Assembly: GCF_003633685.1 (NCBI RefSeq)
Contig: NZ_RBKT01000001.1
Span: 2,852,001 to 2,916,000 of the forward strand
DNA length: 64,000 nt
Reading direction: 5' to 3'
Origin: Micromonospora pisi
GTDB lineage: Bacteria; Actinomycetota; Actinomycetes; Mycobacteriales; Micromonosporaceae
The notes below the pieces were generated by a model that saw only the letters and a list, made by a program, of their open reading frames with translations, ran no database searches and was not told the DNA's origin. The translations under genes and the position numbers were made by a program. Within the stretch, counting starts at the first letter, position 1. Each line of letters begins with the position of its first letter. Positions 25,200 through 36,331 of this stretch are shown piece after piece.

Positions 25200-26819
25200 T
25201 CAGAGGGTGAAGGCCTGCTCCGCCGGGGCGGTGGTCCGCTCGACCTCCACGCCGAGCGCGCGCAGGTCGGCGACGAAGTCCGGATAGCCCCGGTCGACAT
25301 GGTGCACATGCGAGATCTCGGTCACCCCGTCCGCGCAGAGCCCGGCGATCACCAGGCCGGCGCCGGCCCGGATGTCGGTGGCCCGTACCGGGGCGCTGGA
25401 GAGACGCTCGCGGCCGCGTACCACCGCGTGGTGCCCGTCGGTCTTGATGTCGGCCCCGAGCCGGGCCATCTCGTTCACGAACATGAACCGGCCGTCGAAG
25501 ATGTTCTCGGTGATCAGGGAGGCGCCCTCGCTGACCGAGGCCATCCCGATCGCCATCGGCAGCAGGTCGGTGGCGAAGCCCGGGAACGGCAGGGTGACCA
25601 CGTCGACCGCGCGCGGCCGCCGGTCCATCCGGACCCGGAAGGCGTCGGTACGGGTCTCGACCAGTCCACCGGCGGAGATCACCTTGTCCAGCGCGATCTC
25701 CAGGAAACCGGGGCTGGCACCGGTCACGGTCACGTCCCCCTGGGTCATCGCCGCCGCGAACGCCCAGGTCCCGGCGACGATCCGGTCGCCGACCGTACGG
25801 TGCCGCACCGGGCGCAGCTCGCTGACGCCCTCGATCCGGATGGTGGAGGTGCCGGCGCCCTCGATCCTGGCCCCCATCGCGGAGAGCATCGCGCAGATGT
25901 CCACGATCTCCGGCTCCCGGGCCGCGTTGTCGATCTCCGTGGTCCCCTTGGCCAGCACCGCCGCCATGACCAGGTTCTCGGTCGCGCCGACGCTGGGAAA
26001 GTCCAGCCAGATGGTCGCCCCGTGCAGCCCGTTCGGTGCCGAGGCGATCACGAAGCCGTGTGAGCCGGATATTTCCGCACCCATCCTGGCCAGCCCCGAC
26101 ACGTGCATGTCCAGACCCCGCGAGCCGATCGCGTCCCCGCCGGGATGGGCCACCCGGACGTAACCGCGCCGGGCCAGCAACGGGCCGAGTACGCAGATCG
26201 ACGCGCGCAGCCGGCGTACCAGGTCATAGTCGGCGTCGGTGCCCGGCTCCGCCGGTACGTCGATGGTGACCGTACGGGCCCGGCCGGGCGCCGCGCCGAG
26301 GTCGACCGCCGCCTGCGCCTCACCGCTGGGGGTGGTGGCGACGTCGCGAACCGGCCCGGCGCCGTCCACCGGCGGCACTTCCGCCGGTACCCCGTCCCCC
26401 ACACCGACGACCGGGATGCCGTCGATGGTCCCGGTCGACGTGCCGTTGTCCTCCCCGAAGGAGACCTCGCAGCCGAGCCGGCGCAGCACCTCGCCCATGA
26501 TCGCGATATCGGTGATCCGGGGTACGTTCGTGATCACGCTGCGGCCGGGGGCCAGCAGGGCCACCGCCATCAGTTTGAGCGCGGAGTTCTTGGCGCCCAC
26601 GACGTGCACCTCACCGGCGAGTCGGGCACCGCCACTGACTCTGATCACGTCCACGTCGGCCATCGTAGAGTCGGCCGCCACCCCGGCCGTGACCCCTGCG
26701 GACAGGTCGGCCGGCACACCCGCCTCGCCGCCGGCCAGTGCGGGGCCGGGGTCGACTCCCCCACCCGGCACCGTCTGGGTGGGCGGCTCGCCGTCGGACC
26801 TCCGTACGCTGTCCGTCAT
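25200..26819 (-). CDS. murA: UDP-N-acetylglucosamine 1-carboxyvinyltransferase with Cys-to-Asp active site
   Basis: A 539-residue MurA, longer than the usual 420. It transfers enolpyruvate from PEP to UDP-GlcNAc, the first committed step of peptidoglycan synthesis. [10 protein letters not shown] has the catalytic Lys77-Asn78. [15 protein letters not shown] has Asp229 where the E. coli enzyme has Cys115, the exchange found in mycobacterial and chlamydial MurA that gives fosfomycin resistance. Extra sequence consists of a roughly 52-residue low-complexity N-terminus and a roughly 58-residue Gly/Pro/Val-rich insertion at about 124-182. ATG 26819 overlaps the divergent start at 26818 on the other strand; ATG 26663 (487 residues) is an alternative. 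Confidence 0.92.
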   Translation of the reverse strand: MTDSVRRSDGEPPTQTVPGGGVDPGPALAGGEAGVPADLSAGVTAGVAADSTMADVDVIRVSGGARLAGEVHVVGAKNSALKLMAVALLAPGRSVITNVPRITDIAIMGEVLRRLGCEVSFGEDNGTSTGTIDGIPVVGVGDGVPAEVPPVDGAGPVRDVATTPSGEAQAAVDLGAAPGRARTVTIDVPAEPGTDADYDLVRRLRASICVLGPLLARRGYVRVAHPGGDAIGSRGLDMHVSGLARMGAEISGSHGFVIASAPNGLHGATIWLDFPSVGATENLVMAAVLAKGTTEIDNAAREPEIVDICAMLSAMGARIEGAGTSTIRIEGVSELRPVRHRTVGDRIVAGTWAFAAAMTQGDVTVTGASPGFLEIALDKVISAGGLVETRTDAFRVRMDRRPRAVDVVTLPFPGFATDLLPMAIGMASVSEGASLITENIFDGRFMFVNEMARLGADIKTDGHHAVVRGRERLSSAPVRATDIRAGAGLVIAGLCADGVTEISHVHHVDRGYPDFVADLRALGVEVERTTAPAEQAFTL

Positions 26820-27390
26820 GGCCGTTCACCTCACCCGCATCTACACCAGGACCGGCGACGCCGGCCAAACCAGGCTGAGCAACAACGAGCAGGTCGACAA
26901 GACGGATCCGCGGATCGCGGCGTACGCGGACGTGGACGAGTGCAACGCCGCGATCGGGGTGGCACTCGCGCTCGGGCAACTCCGCGACGACCTGGTCACG
27001 GTGCTGGCCGCGGTCCAGAACGACCTGTTCGACGTCGGAGCCGACCTGGCCACCCCGATCGAGCCCGACCCGGCGTATCCGCCGTTGCGGGTGACCGAGG
27101 AGTACGTGACCCGGTTGGAGGGCTGGTGCGACGAGTACAACGCGGAACTGGCCAAGCTCGACTCCTTCATCCTGCCCGGCGGTACCGCTGGGGCGGCCCT
27201 GCTGCACGTCGCGCGTACGGTGGCGCGGCGAGCCGAACGCGCTGCCTGGGCACTGGTGAACCACGATCAGGGACGAACCAGCATTCTTCCGGCAAAGTAT
27301 CTCAACCGGCTTTCTGATCTGTTGTTCATCCTGGCAAGAACGGCCAATCCGGACGGCGACGTGCTATGGGTCCCCGGTGGCAAGCGCTAA
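26818..27390 (+). CDS. Cob(I)yrinic acid a,c-diamide adenosyltransferase, PduO type
   Basis: A 190-residue PduO-type adenosyltransferase, which makes adenosylcobalamin from cob(I)alamin and ATP. The N-terminal ATP-binding motif is [19 protein letters not shown], typical of this family. Later conserved motifs are [31 protein letters not shown], and [12 protein letters not shown] with the ATP-site Arg and Glu residues. ATG 26818 has no ribosome binding site and overlaps the first codon of divergent murA by two bases, so the mRNA is probably leaderless. No riboswitch or other cobalamin gene is nearby. Confidence 0.9.
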   Translation: MAVHLTRIYTRTGDAGQTRLSNNEQVDKTDPRIAAYADVDECNAAIGVALALGQLRDDLVTVLAAVQNDLFDVGADLATPIEPDPAYPPLRVTEEYVTRLEGWCDEYNAELAKLDSFILPGGTAGAALLHVARTVARRAERAAWALVNHDQGRTSILPAKYLNRLSDLLFILARTANPDGDVLWVPGGKR

Positions 27391-27527
27391 CCACCGGCGT
27401 CGCCGAAAATGACCGACGAGCGGCGCGGAGGCTCTCCGGCCACCGGTCGACGGGTCTCCTGACGTTGATCGAAGATCAGACCACCCGGACGACCGATTCC
27501 GCGCTCTGATCGCCTATTTTGGTGGCC

Positions 27528-28178
27528 GTGGCCAACGAGAAATTAACGTTCCTGACCCAGTTTGTCCGCCAGCCGATGTCGGTCGGCGCGGTCGCGCCCA
27601 GCTCGGCGGCGCTGGCCAACAAGATCACCGCACCGGTTCCACGTACGGGTGATCCAGTGGTGGTCGAACTCGGGCCCGGCACCGGCGCCTTCACCGGCGA
27701 AATCCAGCGCCGACTCGGCGGCCGTGGTCACCAACTGGCAATCGAGATCAACAGTGACTTCGCCGGTGCGCTGAGCCGGCGCTACCCGGCGGTGGAAGTC
27801 ATCTCCGACGACGCCCGGAAGCTACGCGAACTGCTGGCAGCCCGGGGCCACAGCCAGGCGGACGTGATCGTGAGCGGCCTGCCCTGGGCCGCGTTCTCGT
27901 CGGACCTGCAGCACAACCTGCTCGACGCGGTCGCCGACGGGCTCGCCGACGACGGCGCCTTCACCACCTTCGCCTACCTCTTCGCCATCTGGACCCCGCC
28001 GGCCCAGCGGCTGCGCACCGCGCTACGGGCCCGGTTCGAGGAGGTCACGATGGGCCGTACGGTCTGGGCGAACCTGCCGCCGGCCCTGGTCTACCACTGC
28101 CGGCGCCCGATCCGGACCGACGCGTACGGCTCCGACCGGTCCCCGCTGCGCGTCGGTACGGCCGACTCCCTGGACTGA
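27528..28178 (+). CDS. Class I SAM-dependent methyltransferase, rRNA adenine dimethylase/PmtA-like
   Basis: A 216-residue protein. The motif VVELGPGTGAFTGEIQRRL is motif I of the KsgA/Erm/PmtA branch, IEINSDFAGALSRRYP follows, and VIVSGLPWAAFSSDLQ fills the place of the NLPY/NIPY-type motif IV (here SGLPW). The FVRQPMSVGAVAPSS start is shared with the phospholipid N-methyltransferase-like group that is widespread in actinobacteria. The substrate could be lipid or RNA; motif IV lacks the Asn of the true rRNA dimethylases, so a lipid or small-molecule target is more likely. The start is uncertain: GTG 27528 is chosen, with GTG 27522 and TTG 27519 as alternatives, none with a good ribosome binding site. 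Confidence 0.7.
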   Translation: MANEKLTFLTQFVRQPMSVGAVAPSSAALANKITAPVPRTGDPVVVELGPGTGAFTGEIQRRLGGRGHQLAIEINSDFAGALSRRYPAVEVISDDARKLRELLAARGHSQADVIVSGLPWAAFSSDLQHNLLDAVADGLADDGAFTTFAYLFAIWTPPAQRLRTALRARFEEVTMGRTVWANLPPALVYHCRRPIRTDAYGSDRSPLRVGTADSLD

Positions 28179-28268
28179 CCCGTCCCGTCTGCCGGCCAGC
28201 CGGGGCGGCGACGACCAGGCCGCCGGAGCGATCCGGTCAGCGGCCGGTTATGTGGCCCGCAACGACCA

Positions 28269-28299
28269 GCGCCCGGTCCCGAGAATCGGGGCCGGGCGC
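28269..28299. terminator. Bidirectional hairpin between convergent genes
   Basis: A 14-bp stem pairs 28269-28282 with 28286-28299 around a GAA loop. One T:G pair interrupts otherwise perfect GC-rich pairing. It lies between the methyltransferase (plus, ends 28178) and the DUF2550 gene (minus, ends 28334). No T-run follows. Confidence 0.7.
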
Positions 28300-28333
28300 G
28301 TTCGCGTACGACAAGCTTCGAACGGTGTCCGCC

Positions 28334-28789
28334 TCAGGCTGCGGGCCAGTCCTGGGCCCCGAGACGCGGCGAGACCGCCCCGGGTGGGGCGGCCTCGAGC
28401 CAGGAGAGGAACCCGGTCACCGTGGATTGCGCCATCGCGATCTCCACCGGCGCCTGGTGACTGGTACAGCGGAGAATCACCCAGTCGGCCGGCATGGAGA
28501 ACTGCTCCTGGCCTTCCGGTAGCCGGCGCCGCTCGACCGCCAGACCACGACGGGCGAGCACCCGCTTCGGCCGGATGGCGAAGCTGAACATCCGGTACCA
28601 GCGCAGTTCGTCATCGGTGAAGCGACCGAACCCGGGCGACCAACCACGGCCGTCGAGCATCGTCGACACCCGTACGCTGAGCCGGATGATGCCGCCGGAG
28701 CGGGTCACCAGGGCGCGCCGGACGAAGAGCACCAGCAGGCCGGCGAGCACGACCAGTACGCCGACCCCGATCCATTCCAGAACCAGCAC
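28334..28789 (-). CDS. DUF2550 family membrane-anchored protein
   Basis: A 151-residue protein with one N-terminal transmembrane helix (about residues 5-27). A soluble domain follows with the motifs LSVRVSTMLDGRGWSPGFGRF, DELRWYRMFSFAIRPKRVL and EQFSMPADWVILRC. This is the DUF2550 family, which in actinobacteria is usually found directly after atpC, as here, with a 12-bp gap. It starts at GTG 28789 without a good ribosome binding site. It is probably cotranscribed with atpC. Function unknown; a membrane-associated role is all that the sequence supports. Confidence 0.8.
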   Translation of the reverse strand: MLVLEWIGVGVLVVLAGLLVLFVRRALVTRSGGIIRLSVRVSTMLDGRGWSPGFGRFTDDELRWYRMFSFAIRPKRVLARRGLAVERRRLPEGQEQFSMPADWVILRCTSHQAPVEIAMAQSTVTGFLSWLEAAPPGAVSPRLGAQDWPAA

Positions 28790-28801
28790 CGACGTGCCGG
28801 G

Positions 28802-29086
28802 TCAGCGCGTCGCGGCGGCGGTGACTGCGGTGGCGCTTTCCGCCAGAACCGTGACGCCCGAGCCGGTCACGGAGAGGAAACCGCCGGCGACCTCGAAGGC
28901 GATCTGCTCACCACCGGCGAGTTTGATTCGGACCTGGCCGGGCTCGGCAAGCTGGCCCAGCAGAGGAGCGTGGCCCGGCAGCACTCCGAGCTCGCCTTCG
29001 GTCGTCCGCGCGACGACCATCTCGGCCTCGCCGGACCAGACCTTCTCCTCGACGGCTACGAGCTCGACGTGTAGCTGATTTGCCAC
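28802..29086 (-). CDS. atpC: F1F0 ATP synthase epsilon subunit, short form
   Basis: A 94-residue epsilon subunit. It has the N-terminal beta-sandwich ([58 protein letters not shown]), which binds the gamma and c-ring rotor. The roughly 35-50-residue C-terminal helical domain that mediates inhibition in most bacteria is absent. The stop at 28802 is followed at once by an unrelated gene, so there is no frameshifted remainder. GTG 29086 has AAGGAG with good spacing. It is separated from atpD by a terminator and an LCP gene, so it probably has its own promoter. Confidence 0.9.
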   Translation of the reverse strand: MANQLHVELVAVEEKVWSGEAEMVVARTTEGELGVLPGHAPLLGQLAEPGQVRIKLAGGEQIAFEVAGGFLSVTGSGVTVLAESATAVTAAATR

Positions 29087-29119
29087 GCTGTCTCCTTGTA
29101 TGGCGACGGGATTGCACAG

Positions 29120-29125
29120 AGTCTA
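29120..29125 (-). promoter_or_regulatory. Candidate -10 box (TAGACT) before atpC
   Basis: Read on the minus strand, TAGACT lies 34 to 39 bases before the atpC start codon and upstream of its AAGGAG. It matches the actinobacterial housekeeping -10 pattern (TANNNT). No clear -35 is seen. It is supported by context: the gene lies downstream of a terminator after atpD and the LCP gene. Weak on its own. Confidence 0.35.
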
Positions 29126-29156
29126 GTCGCGTACCCGGCCGGCACCCACGGCGGGT

Positions 29157-29185
29157 GCCGAGAAGTACCACCGGGGTACTTCGGC
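29157..29185 (-). terminator. Possible hairpin between the LCP gene and atpC
   Basis: An 11-bp stem with a 2-nt bulge (GCCGA plus AGTACC against GGTACT plus TCGGC) and a 5-nt loop. It lies 44 bp after the LCP stop on the minus strand and has no T-run. It may act as a weak terminator or as 3'-end structure. Confidence 0.4.
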
Positions 29186-29228
29186 GGGTGATCGGGCGAA
29201 CGCCCCTCACCTGCGACGGGTCGCGATG

Positions 29229-30365
29229 TTACTTGTCCTTGTTGATCAAATCAGGATGTGCGGCGACGAACGAGTCCAGGGTGTCCGCCTCCACCGAGGC
29301 GAAGAAGTCCGGGGCCGGGTCCTGCAACTGCTCACCCTGGTAGTTGCTGGCGGTGCCGAGCGCGGCGTGCGGCAGCTTGATCAGGGTCATCGAGTCGGAC
29401 CGCAGGTCACGCAGGGCGAAGGCCCAGTCGGCGACACTGTGCCCGCGACCGCTGAAGATCAGGGACTGGCCGGCGGCACGCAGCACCGCGTCGAGCTTGA
29501 GCGGGTTGGTCACCACGTCCCGGCTGAGCGCCTGGCTCGCCATCGCCCGGATGAACTGCTGCTGGTGGCGCTGACGCCCGTAGTCGCCGTCGACCAGGGT
29601 CTTGCGCTGCCGTACGTAGTCCAGCGCCTGCCAGCCGTTGAGGTGGGCCTCGCCCTTCTTGTACTCCCGCTGCGGGCCGATGTAACCCTCGCCGTTCGGG
29701 TTGCCCGGTCGCGGACTGCCGTCCGGCTGCAGGTGCTCGGACTTGGTGTCGGCGTCGATGTACATGTCGACGCCGCCCATCGCGTCGACGATCTTCTTGA
29801 AGCCGCTGAAGTTGAGGATCGCACCGGCGTCGAACCGCTTGATCCCGGTGTAGTTGCTGATCGTGGTCTGGAGCAGCTCGAAGCCGCGTGCCGCGTCCGG
29901 GTTCTTGCCGGGCACGATACTGCCGTGCGACATCGCCGAGTTGAGCCGGTCGTTACCGCCGGGGTAGTTGGCCTTGGGGAACGCCGGGATGTCCACCCGC
30001 AGGTCCCGGGGCAGGGAGAAGAGGTACGCCCGGTCCATTCCGGCGGGCACGTGCAGAATCATGATCGAGTCGGCCAGCGGCGGCGTTGACGGCTGCCGCG
30101 GGTCGATGCCGACCAGCAGGATGTTGACCGGGCCCTTGATGTCCGAGGTCTTCGGCGGCGGGGTGGCGGCCGTCTCGTCACCGAAGAGGTCGGCGCTGGC
30201 CACCGCGCCCTGGTAACGGGAGAGCAGCGCCTCGAACCCGACCAGTACGACACCACTGAGCAGCATCAGCGCCGTACCGAAGATGATCGAGACCCGCGCC
30301 CAGCGCGGCACCGTCGATCGTCTCCTGCGCTTGCCGTGGGTGGTGGTCGTATCCATGTCGGTCAC
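29229..30365 (-). CDS. LytR-CpsA-Psr (LCP) family protein
   Basis: A 378-residue protein with a basic cytoplasmic N-terminus, one transmembrane helix at about residues 23-45 and an extracytoplasmic LCP domain. Motifs are NILLVGIDPRQP, LADSIMILHVPAG, YLFSLPRDLRVDIP with the conserved Arg, NDRLNSAMSHGS, VDAMGGVDMYID and the C-terminal DYVRQRKTLVDGDYGRQRHQ. LCP proteins attach glycopolymers such as wall teichoic acid or arabinogalactan to peptidoglycan. It lies between atpD and atpC, an unusual place. GTG 30365 has GGGAG upstream. Probably its own transcription unit, since a strong terminator follows atpD. Confidence 0.88.
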   Translation of the reverse strand: MTDMDTTTTHGKRRRRSTVPRWARVSIIFGTALMLLSGVVLVGFEALLSRYQGAVASADLFGDETAATPPPKTSDIKGPVNILLVGIDPRQPSTPPLADSIMILHVPAGMDRAYLFSLPRDLRVDIPAFPKANYPGGNDRLNSAMSHGSIVPGKNPDAARGFELLQTTISNYTGIKRFDAGAILNFSGFKKIVDAMGGVDMYIDADTKSEHLQPDGSPRPGNPNGEGYIGPQREYKKGEAHLNGWQALDYVRQRKTLVDGDYGRQRHQQQFIRAMASQALSRDVVTNPLKLDAVLRAAGQSLIFSGRGHSVADWAFALRDLRSDSMTLIKLPHAALGTASNYQGEQLQDPAPDFFASVEADTLDSFVAAHPDLINKDK

Positions 30366-30495
30366 CCGCGTCTCCCGTCCTCGCCTGCCCGGTCAGGCCG
30401 CCCCTCGCGGGCACGACGTTGCAGAGCGTAGCGCTGGATCCTGGGGAACCCCTCGGAAGATCAACTCGACCGACGGCCGTCGCGGGTGGCGACAG

Positions 30496-30535
30496 AAAAG
30501 GGACCGTGTCGGCTATCGCCGGCACGGTCCCTTTT
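30496..30535 (-). terminator. Strong Rho-independent-type terminator after atpD
   Basis: Perfect 18-bp arms with one G:T pair (30496-30513 and 30518-30535) close a 4-nt loop. On the minus strand the stem ends in a TTTTCTGT tail. It starts 13 bp after the atpD stop codon, so it should end the atpBEFHAGD transcript before the LCP gene and atpC. Confidence 0.85.
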
Positions 30536-30548
30536 CGTGGTACGGAAA

Positions 30549-32914
<2,366 letters not shown>

Positions 32915-32923
32915 TGCTCAGCC

Positions 32924-34576
32924 CTACTTCTCTGCCGGCTGGTCGGTCCCGCCATCGCGGTACCGGGTCACGGTCTCGCGGTTCTCGTCGCCCTCGAGCG
33001 GCGCGGCGGCCGGGTCGTTGACCTTCACCTCGTCCTGGTTACCCAGGAACTGCTGCTTGAACCGGCCGATGGCCTCGTCAAGCGCGGTGGTGATGTCGTC
33101 GTTCCAGTTGTTGGCGGCGATCGACTGCATGGTCGGCGCGTAGTTGCGGCCCAGGAAGTCGAGGAACTCGTTCTCGAACCGGCGGACGTCGGGCACCGCG
33201 ATGTCGTCGAGCTTGCCCTCGGTGCCGGCCCAGACCGAGACCACCTGCTGCTCGACCGCGAACGGCGAGTAGTTCGGCTGCTTGAGCAGCTCGACCAGGC
33301 GGGCACCGCGCTCCAGCTGGTTACGGGAGGCCCGGTCCAGGTCCGAGGCGAAGGCGGCGAACGCCTCCAGCTCGCGGTACTGGGCCAGGTCCAGCCGGAG
33401 CCGGCCGGCGACCTTCTTCATCGGCTTGACCTGCGCCGCGCCACCGACCCGGGAGACCGAGGTACCGACGTTGATCGCCGGGCGGACACCCTGGTTGAAC
33501 AGCTCACCCTCGAGGAAGATCTGCCCGTCGGTGATGGAGATGACGTTGGTCGGGATGAACGCCGAGATGTCGTTGCCCTTGGTCTCGATGATCGGCAGAC
33601 CGGTCATCGAACCACCACCCAGCTCGTCGGAGAGCTTGGCGCAGCGCTCCAGCAGGCGGGAGTGGAGGTAGAAGACGTCACCCGGGTAGGCCTCGCGGCC
33701 CGGCGGGCGACGCAGCAGCAGCGACACGGCGCGGTACGCCTCGGCCTGCTTGGTCAGGTCGTCGAAGACGATCAGGACGTGCTTGCCGCCGTACATCCAG
33801 TGCTGCCCGATGGAGGAGCCGGCGTACGGAGCGATGTACTTGAAGCCGGCCGGGTCCGAGGCGGGCGAGGCGACGATGGTGGTGTACTCCATCGCGCCCT
33901 GCTCCTCGAGCAGGCCCTTCACCGAGGCGATGGTGGAGGCCTTCTGGCCGATCGCCACGTAGATGCAGCGGACCTGCTTGGCCGGGTCGCCCGACCGCCA
34001 GTTGTCCCGCTGGTTGAGGATCGTGTCGATGGCGACCGTGGTCTTGCCGGTCTTCCGGTCACCGATGATCAGCTGACGCTGACCCCGGCCGATCGCGGTC
34101 ATCGCGTCGATGGCCTTGATGCCGGTCTGCAGCGCCTCGGTGACACCCTGACGGGCCATCACGTTCGGGGCCTGCAGCTCCAGCTCACGGTAGCCCTCGT
34201 TGGCGATCTCGCCGAGGCCGTCGATCGGGTCACCGAGTGCGTTGACCACACGACCAAGGAAGGCGTCGCCGACCGGGACCGAGAGCACCCGGCCGGTGCG
34301 CTTGACGCGCTGCCCCTCCTCGATGCCGGCGTAGTCGCCGAGCACCACGGTGCCGATCTCGCGGACGTCGAGGTTCAGCGCCACACCGAGCGTGCCGTCC
34401 TCGAACTCCAGCAGCTCGTTGGCCATCGTCGAGGGGAGTCCCTCGACGTGCGCGATGCCGTCACCGGCGTCGGCGACGGTGCCGACCTCCTCGCGGGAGA
34501 TGTCGGGCGAATAGGAGGAGACGTAGCGCTCCAGGGCGCCGCGGATCTCCTCCGACGAGATGGTCAGCTCGGCCAT
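32924..34576 (-). CDS. atpA: F1F0 ATP synthase alpha subunit
   Basis: A 550-residue noncatalytic nucleotide-binding subunit. The Walker A is [34 protein letters not shown] is the Walker B segment, [20 protein letters not shown] is the conserved region, and [17 protein letters not shown] has the arginine finger. The C-terminal tail is longer and acidic ([18 protein letters not shown]), which occurs in actinobacterial alpha subunits. Starts at ATG 34576 with an AGAGG ribosome binding site. Sits between atpH and atpG with normal spacing. Confidence 0.97.
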   Translation of the reverse strand: MAELTISSEEIRGALERYVSSYSPDISREEVGTVADAGDGIAHVEGLPSTMANELLEFEDGTLGVALNLDVREIGTVVLGDYAGIEEGQRVKRTGRVLSVPVGDAFLGRVVNALGDPIDGLGEIANEGYRELELQAPNVMARQGVTEALQTGIKAIDAMTAIGRGQRQLIIGDRKTGKTTVAIDTILNQRDNWRSGDPAKQVRCIYVAIGQKASTIASVKGLLEEQGAMEYTTIVASPASDPAGFKYIAPYAGSSIGQHWMYGGKHVLIVFDDLTKQAEAYRAVSLLLRRPPGREAYPGDVFYLHSRLLERCAKLSDELGGGSMTGLPIIETKGNDISAFIPTNVISITDGQIFLEGELFNQGVRPAINVGTSVSRVGGAAQVKPMKKVAGRLRLDLAQYRELEAFAAFASDLDRASRNQLERGARLVELLKQPNYSPFAVEQQVVSVWAGTEGKLDDIAVPDVRRFENEFLDFLGRNYAPTMQSIAANNWNDDITTALDEAIGRFKQQFLGNQDEVKVNDPAAAPLEGDENRETVTRYRDGGTDQPAEK

Positions 34577-34642
34577 CCTCTGCTTCCTCTATTCAGGGCC
34601 CGGAGTTAACTCAGAGCGGCAGCTAAGTACGGCGTTCTGCGT

Positions 34643-35464
34643 TCAGCGCTTGCTGAGCGCGTTACGGGTTTCGGTGAGTCGGCGCAGGATGGTGCCGTCG
34701 TAGAGATCGGCACCGACCTGGACGCTCAGCCCGCCGAGCACGTGCGGGTCGACCGTCTGCTTGACGGCGACCTCCCGACCGTAGATCTCGGTCAGCTTGG
34801 TGCTCAGCCGGCGCTCCTCATCCTCACCGAGGGGCGCCGCGACGGTCACGTAGGCCACCTGCCGGTCGCGGCGGTCGGCGGCCAGTTCCACCAGGCGGGT
34901 GAGCCCGTTGGAGAAGGACCGTCCGCCGAACCCGGCCAGGGCCACCTCAGCGAGGCGGATGGTCGACGGCTTGGCCTTGCCGGAGAGCAGCGTCCGGACC
35001 AGTTCGGCCCGCTGTGCAGCCGGCGCGATCGGGTCGGAGAGGGCGTTGCTCAGAGCGGTGTCCGCCCCGACCACCTGACCGAAGCGGAACAGCTCGTCCT
35101 CGACCTCACCGAGGTCGTCGGCCCGGTCGGCACTGGCGAGCAGCGCCTCGACCCCGAGCCGCTCGGTCCCGTCCAGCAGTTGCGACGGTGCCGACCAACG
35201 GCCGCCCACCAGTACGGTGAGCAGCTCCTTGGCGTCCGAGGTGACCTTGTCGCCGACCAGGCTGCCCAGCAGGCCGCCCCGCTCCTCGCCGGAACGGGCC
35301 GGGTCGGACAGGGCCCGCCGCAGCCGCGCCTCACGGCGCAGCAGATCGGCCACGGCGAGGATCCCGTCGGCGGTGTCGGTGATCGCCGACGGCTGGGCGG
35401 TCTGGGCGTACGCGTCCAGACGTTCCGCCGCGGCGGCGTACGACTCCCGGCTGGCGGCCTGCAT
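34643..35464 (-). CDS. atpH: F1F0 ATP synthase delta subunit
   Basis: A 273-residue peripheral-stalk subunit. It is longer than the 170-180 residues usual outside actinobacteria, but the extended form is normal in this phylum. The C-terminal part with VTVAAPLGEDEERRLSTKL, KQTVDPHVLGGLSVQVGADLYDG and RLTETRNAL is the conserved delta signature. It connects F1 to the b subunit. The ATG at 35464 overlaps the atpF stop (TGATG). It is not fused to a b-type segment as in mycobacteria, since the b subunit is encoded separately just upstream. Confidence 0.94.
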   Translation of the reverse strand: MQAASRESYAAAAERLDAYAQTAQPSAITDTADGILAVADLLRREARLRRALSDPARSGEERGGLLGSLVGDKVTSDAKELLTVLVGGRWSAPSQLLDGTERLGVEALLASADRADDLGEVEDELFRFGQVVGADTALSNALSDPIAPAAQRAELVRTLLSGKAKPSTIRLAEVALAGFGGRSFSNGLTRLVELAADRRDRQVAYVTVAAPLGEDEERRLSTKLTEIYGREVAVKQTVDPHVLGGLSVQVGADLYDGTILRRLTETRNALSKR

Positions 35465-36000
35465 CAGCGGGCCCCCGCGCTCTCGAGGCCGGTCAGGAAC
35501 CGCTCGACCGTGCCCTTCTGGCGCGCCTCGTCGGCCAGCGACTCACCGACGATCTTGCTAGCCAGGTCGACGGCGAGCGTGCCGACCTCCGCGCGCAGTT
35601 CGCGCACGATGGTCTGCCGCTCGGCGGCGAGCTGTTCCTTGCCGAGCGCGATGATCCGGTCGGACTCCTCGCGCGCCTTGGCCAGGACGTCCTGTCGGAT
35701 GCCCTCGGCGTCGGCCCGCGCGTCGTCACGGATCTTGGCGGCGTCGGTACGCGCCTCCGCCAACTGGGCCCGGTACTGCTCGAGCAGCTGGTTCGCCTCG
35801 GCCTGCGCGACCTCGGCCCGCTTGATGCCACCCTCGATCGCGTCGACCCGCGCCTGGAAGGTCTGCTCCATGCGTGGGAAGACGAACTTCATCAGCACGA
35901 AGCAGAGGATCGCGAAGGCGACCGATCCAACCACGATCTCCTGCCAGAGCGGCAGGATCGGGTTGTGCTCTGTCGCGCCTTCAGCAGCGAGTGAATACAT
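35464..36000 (-). CDS. atpF: F1F0 ATP synthase b subunit
   Basis: A 178-residue subunit. A transmembrane helix at about residues 18-40 (EIVVGSVAFAILCFVLMKFV) is followed by a long charged coiled coil rich in Ala, Glu and Arg (EQTFQARVDAIEGGIKRAEV and onward), which forms the peripheral stalk. Start ATG 36000 has GGAGGGG with good spacing, and its stop overlaps the atpH start. The length is typical for a classical b subunit. Confidence 0.95.
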   Translation of the reverse strand: MYSLAAEGATEHNPILPLWQEIVVGSVAFAILCFVLMKFVFPRMEQTFQARVDAIEGGIKRAEVAQAEANQLLEQYRAQLAEARTDAAKIRDDARADAEGIRQDVLAKAREESDRIIALGKEQLAAERQTIVRELRAEVGTLAVDLASKIVGESLADEARQKGTVERFLTGLESAGAR

Positions 36001-36032
36001 GTGAACCCCTCCGTTGACGAAGGCCGGCGGAA

Positions 36033-36296
<264 letters not shown>

Positions 36297-36331
36297 TCAC
36301 GCGGGACGACAACGGTTGTGCGGTTGTGGAA

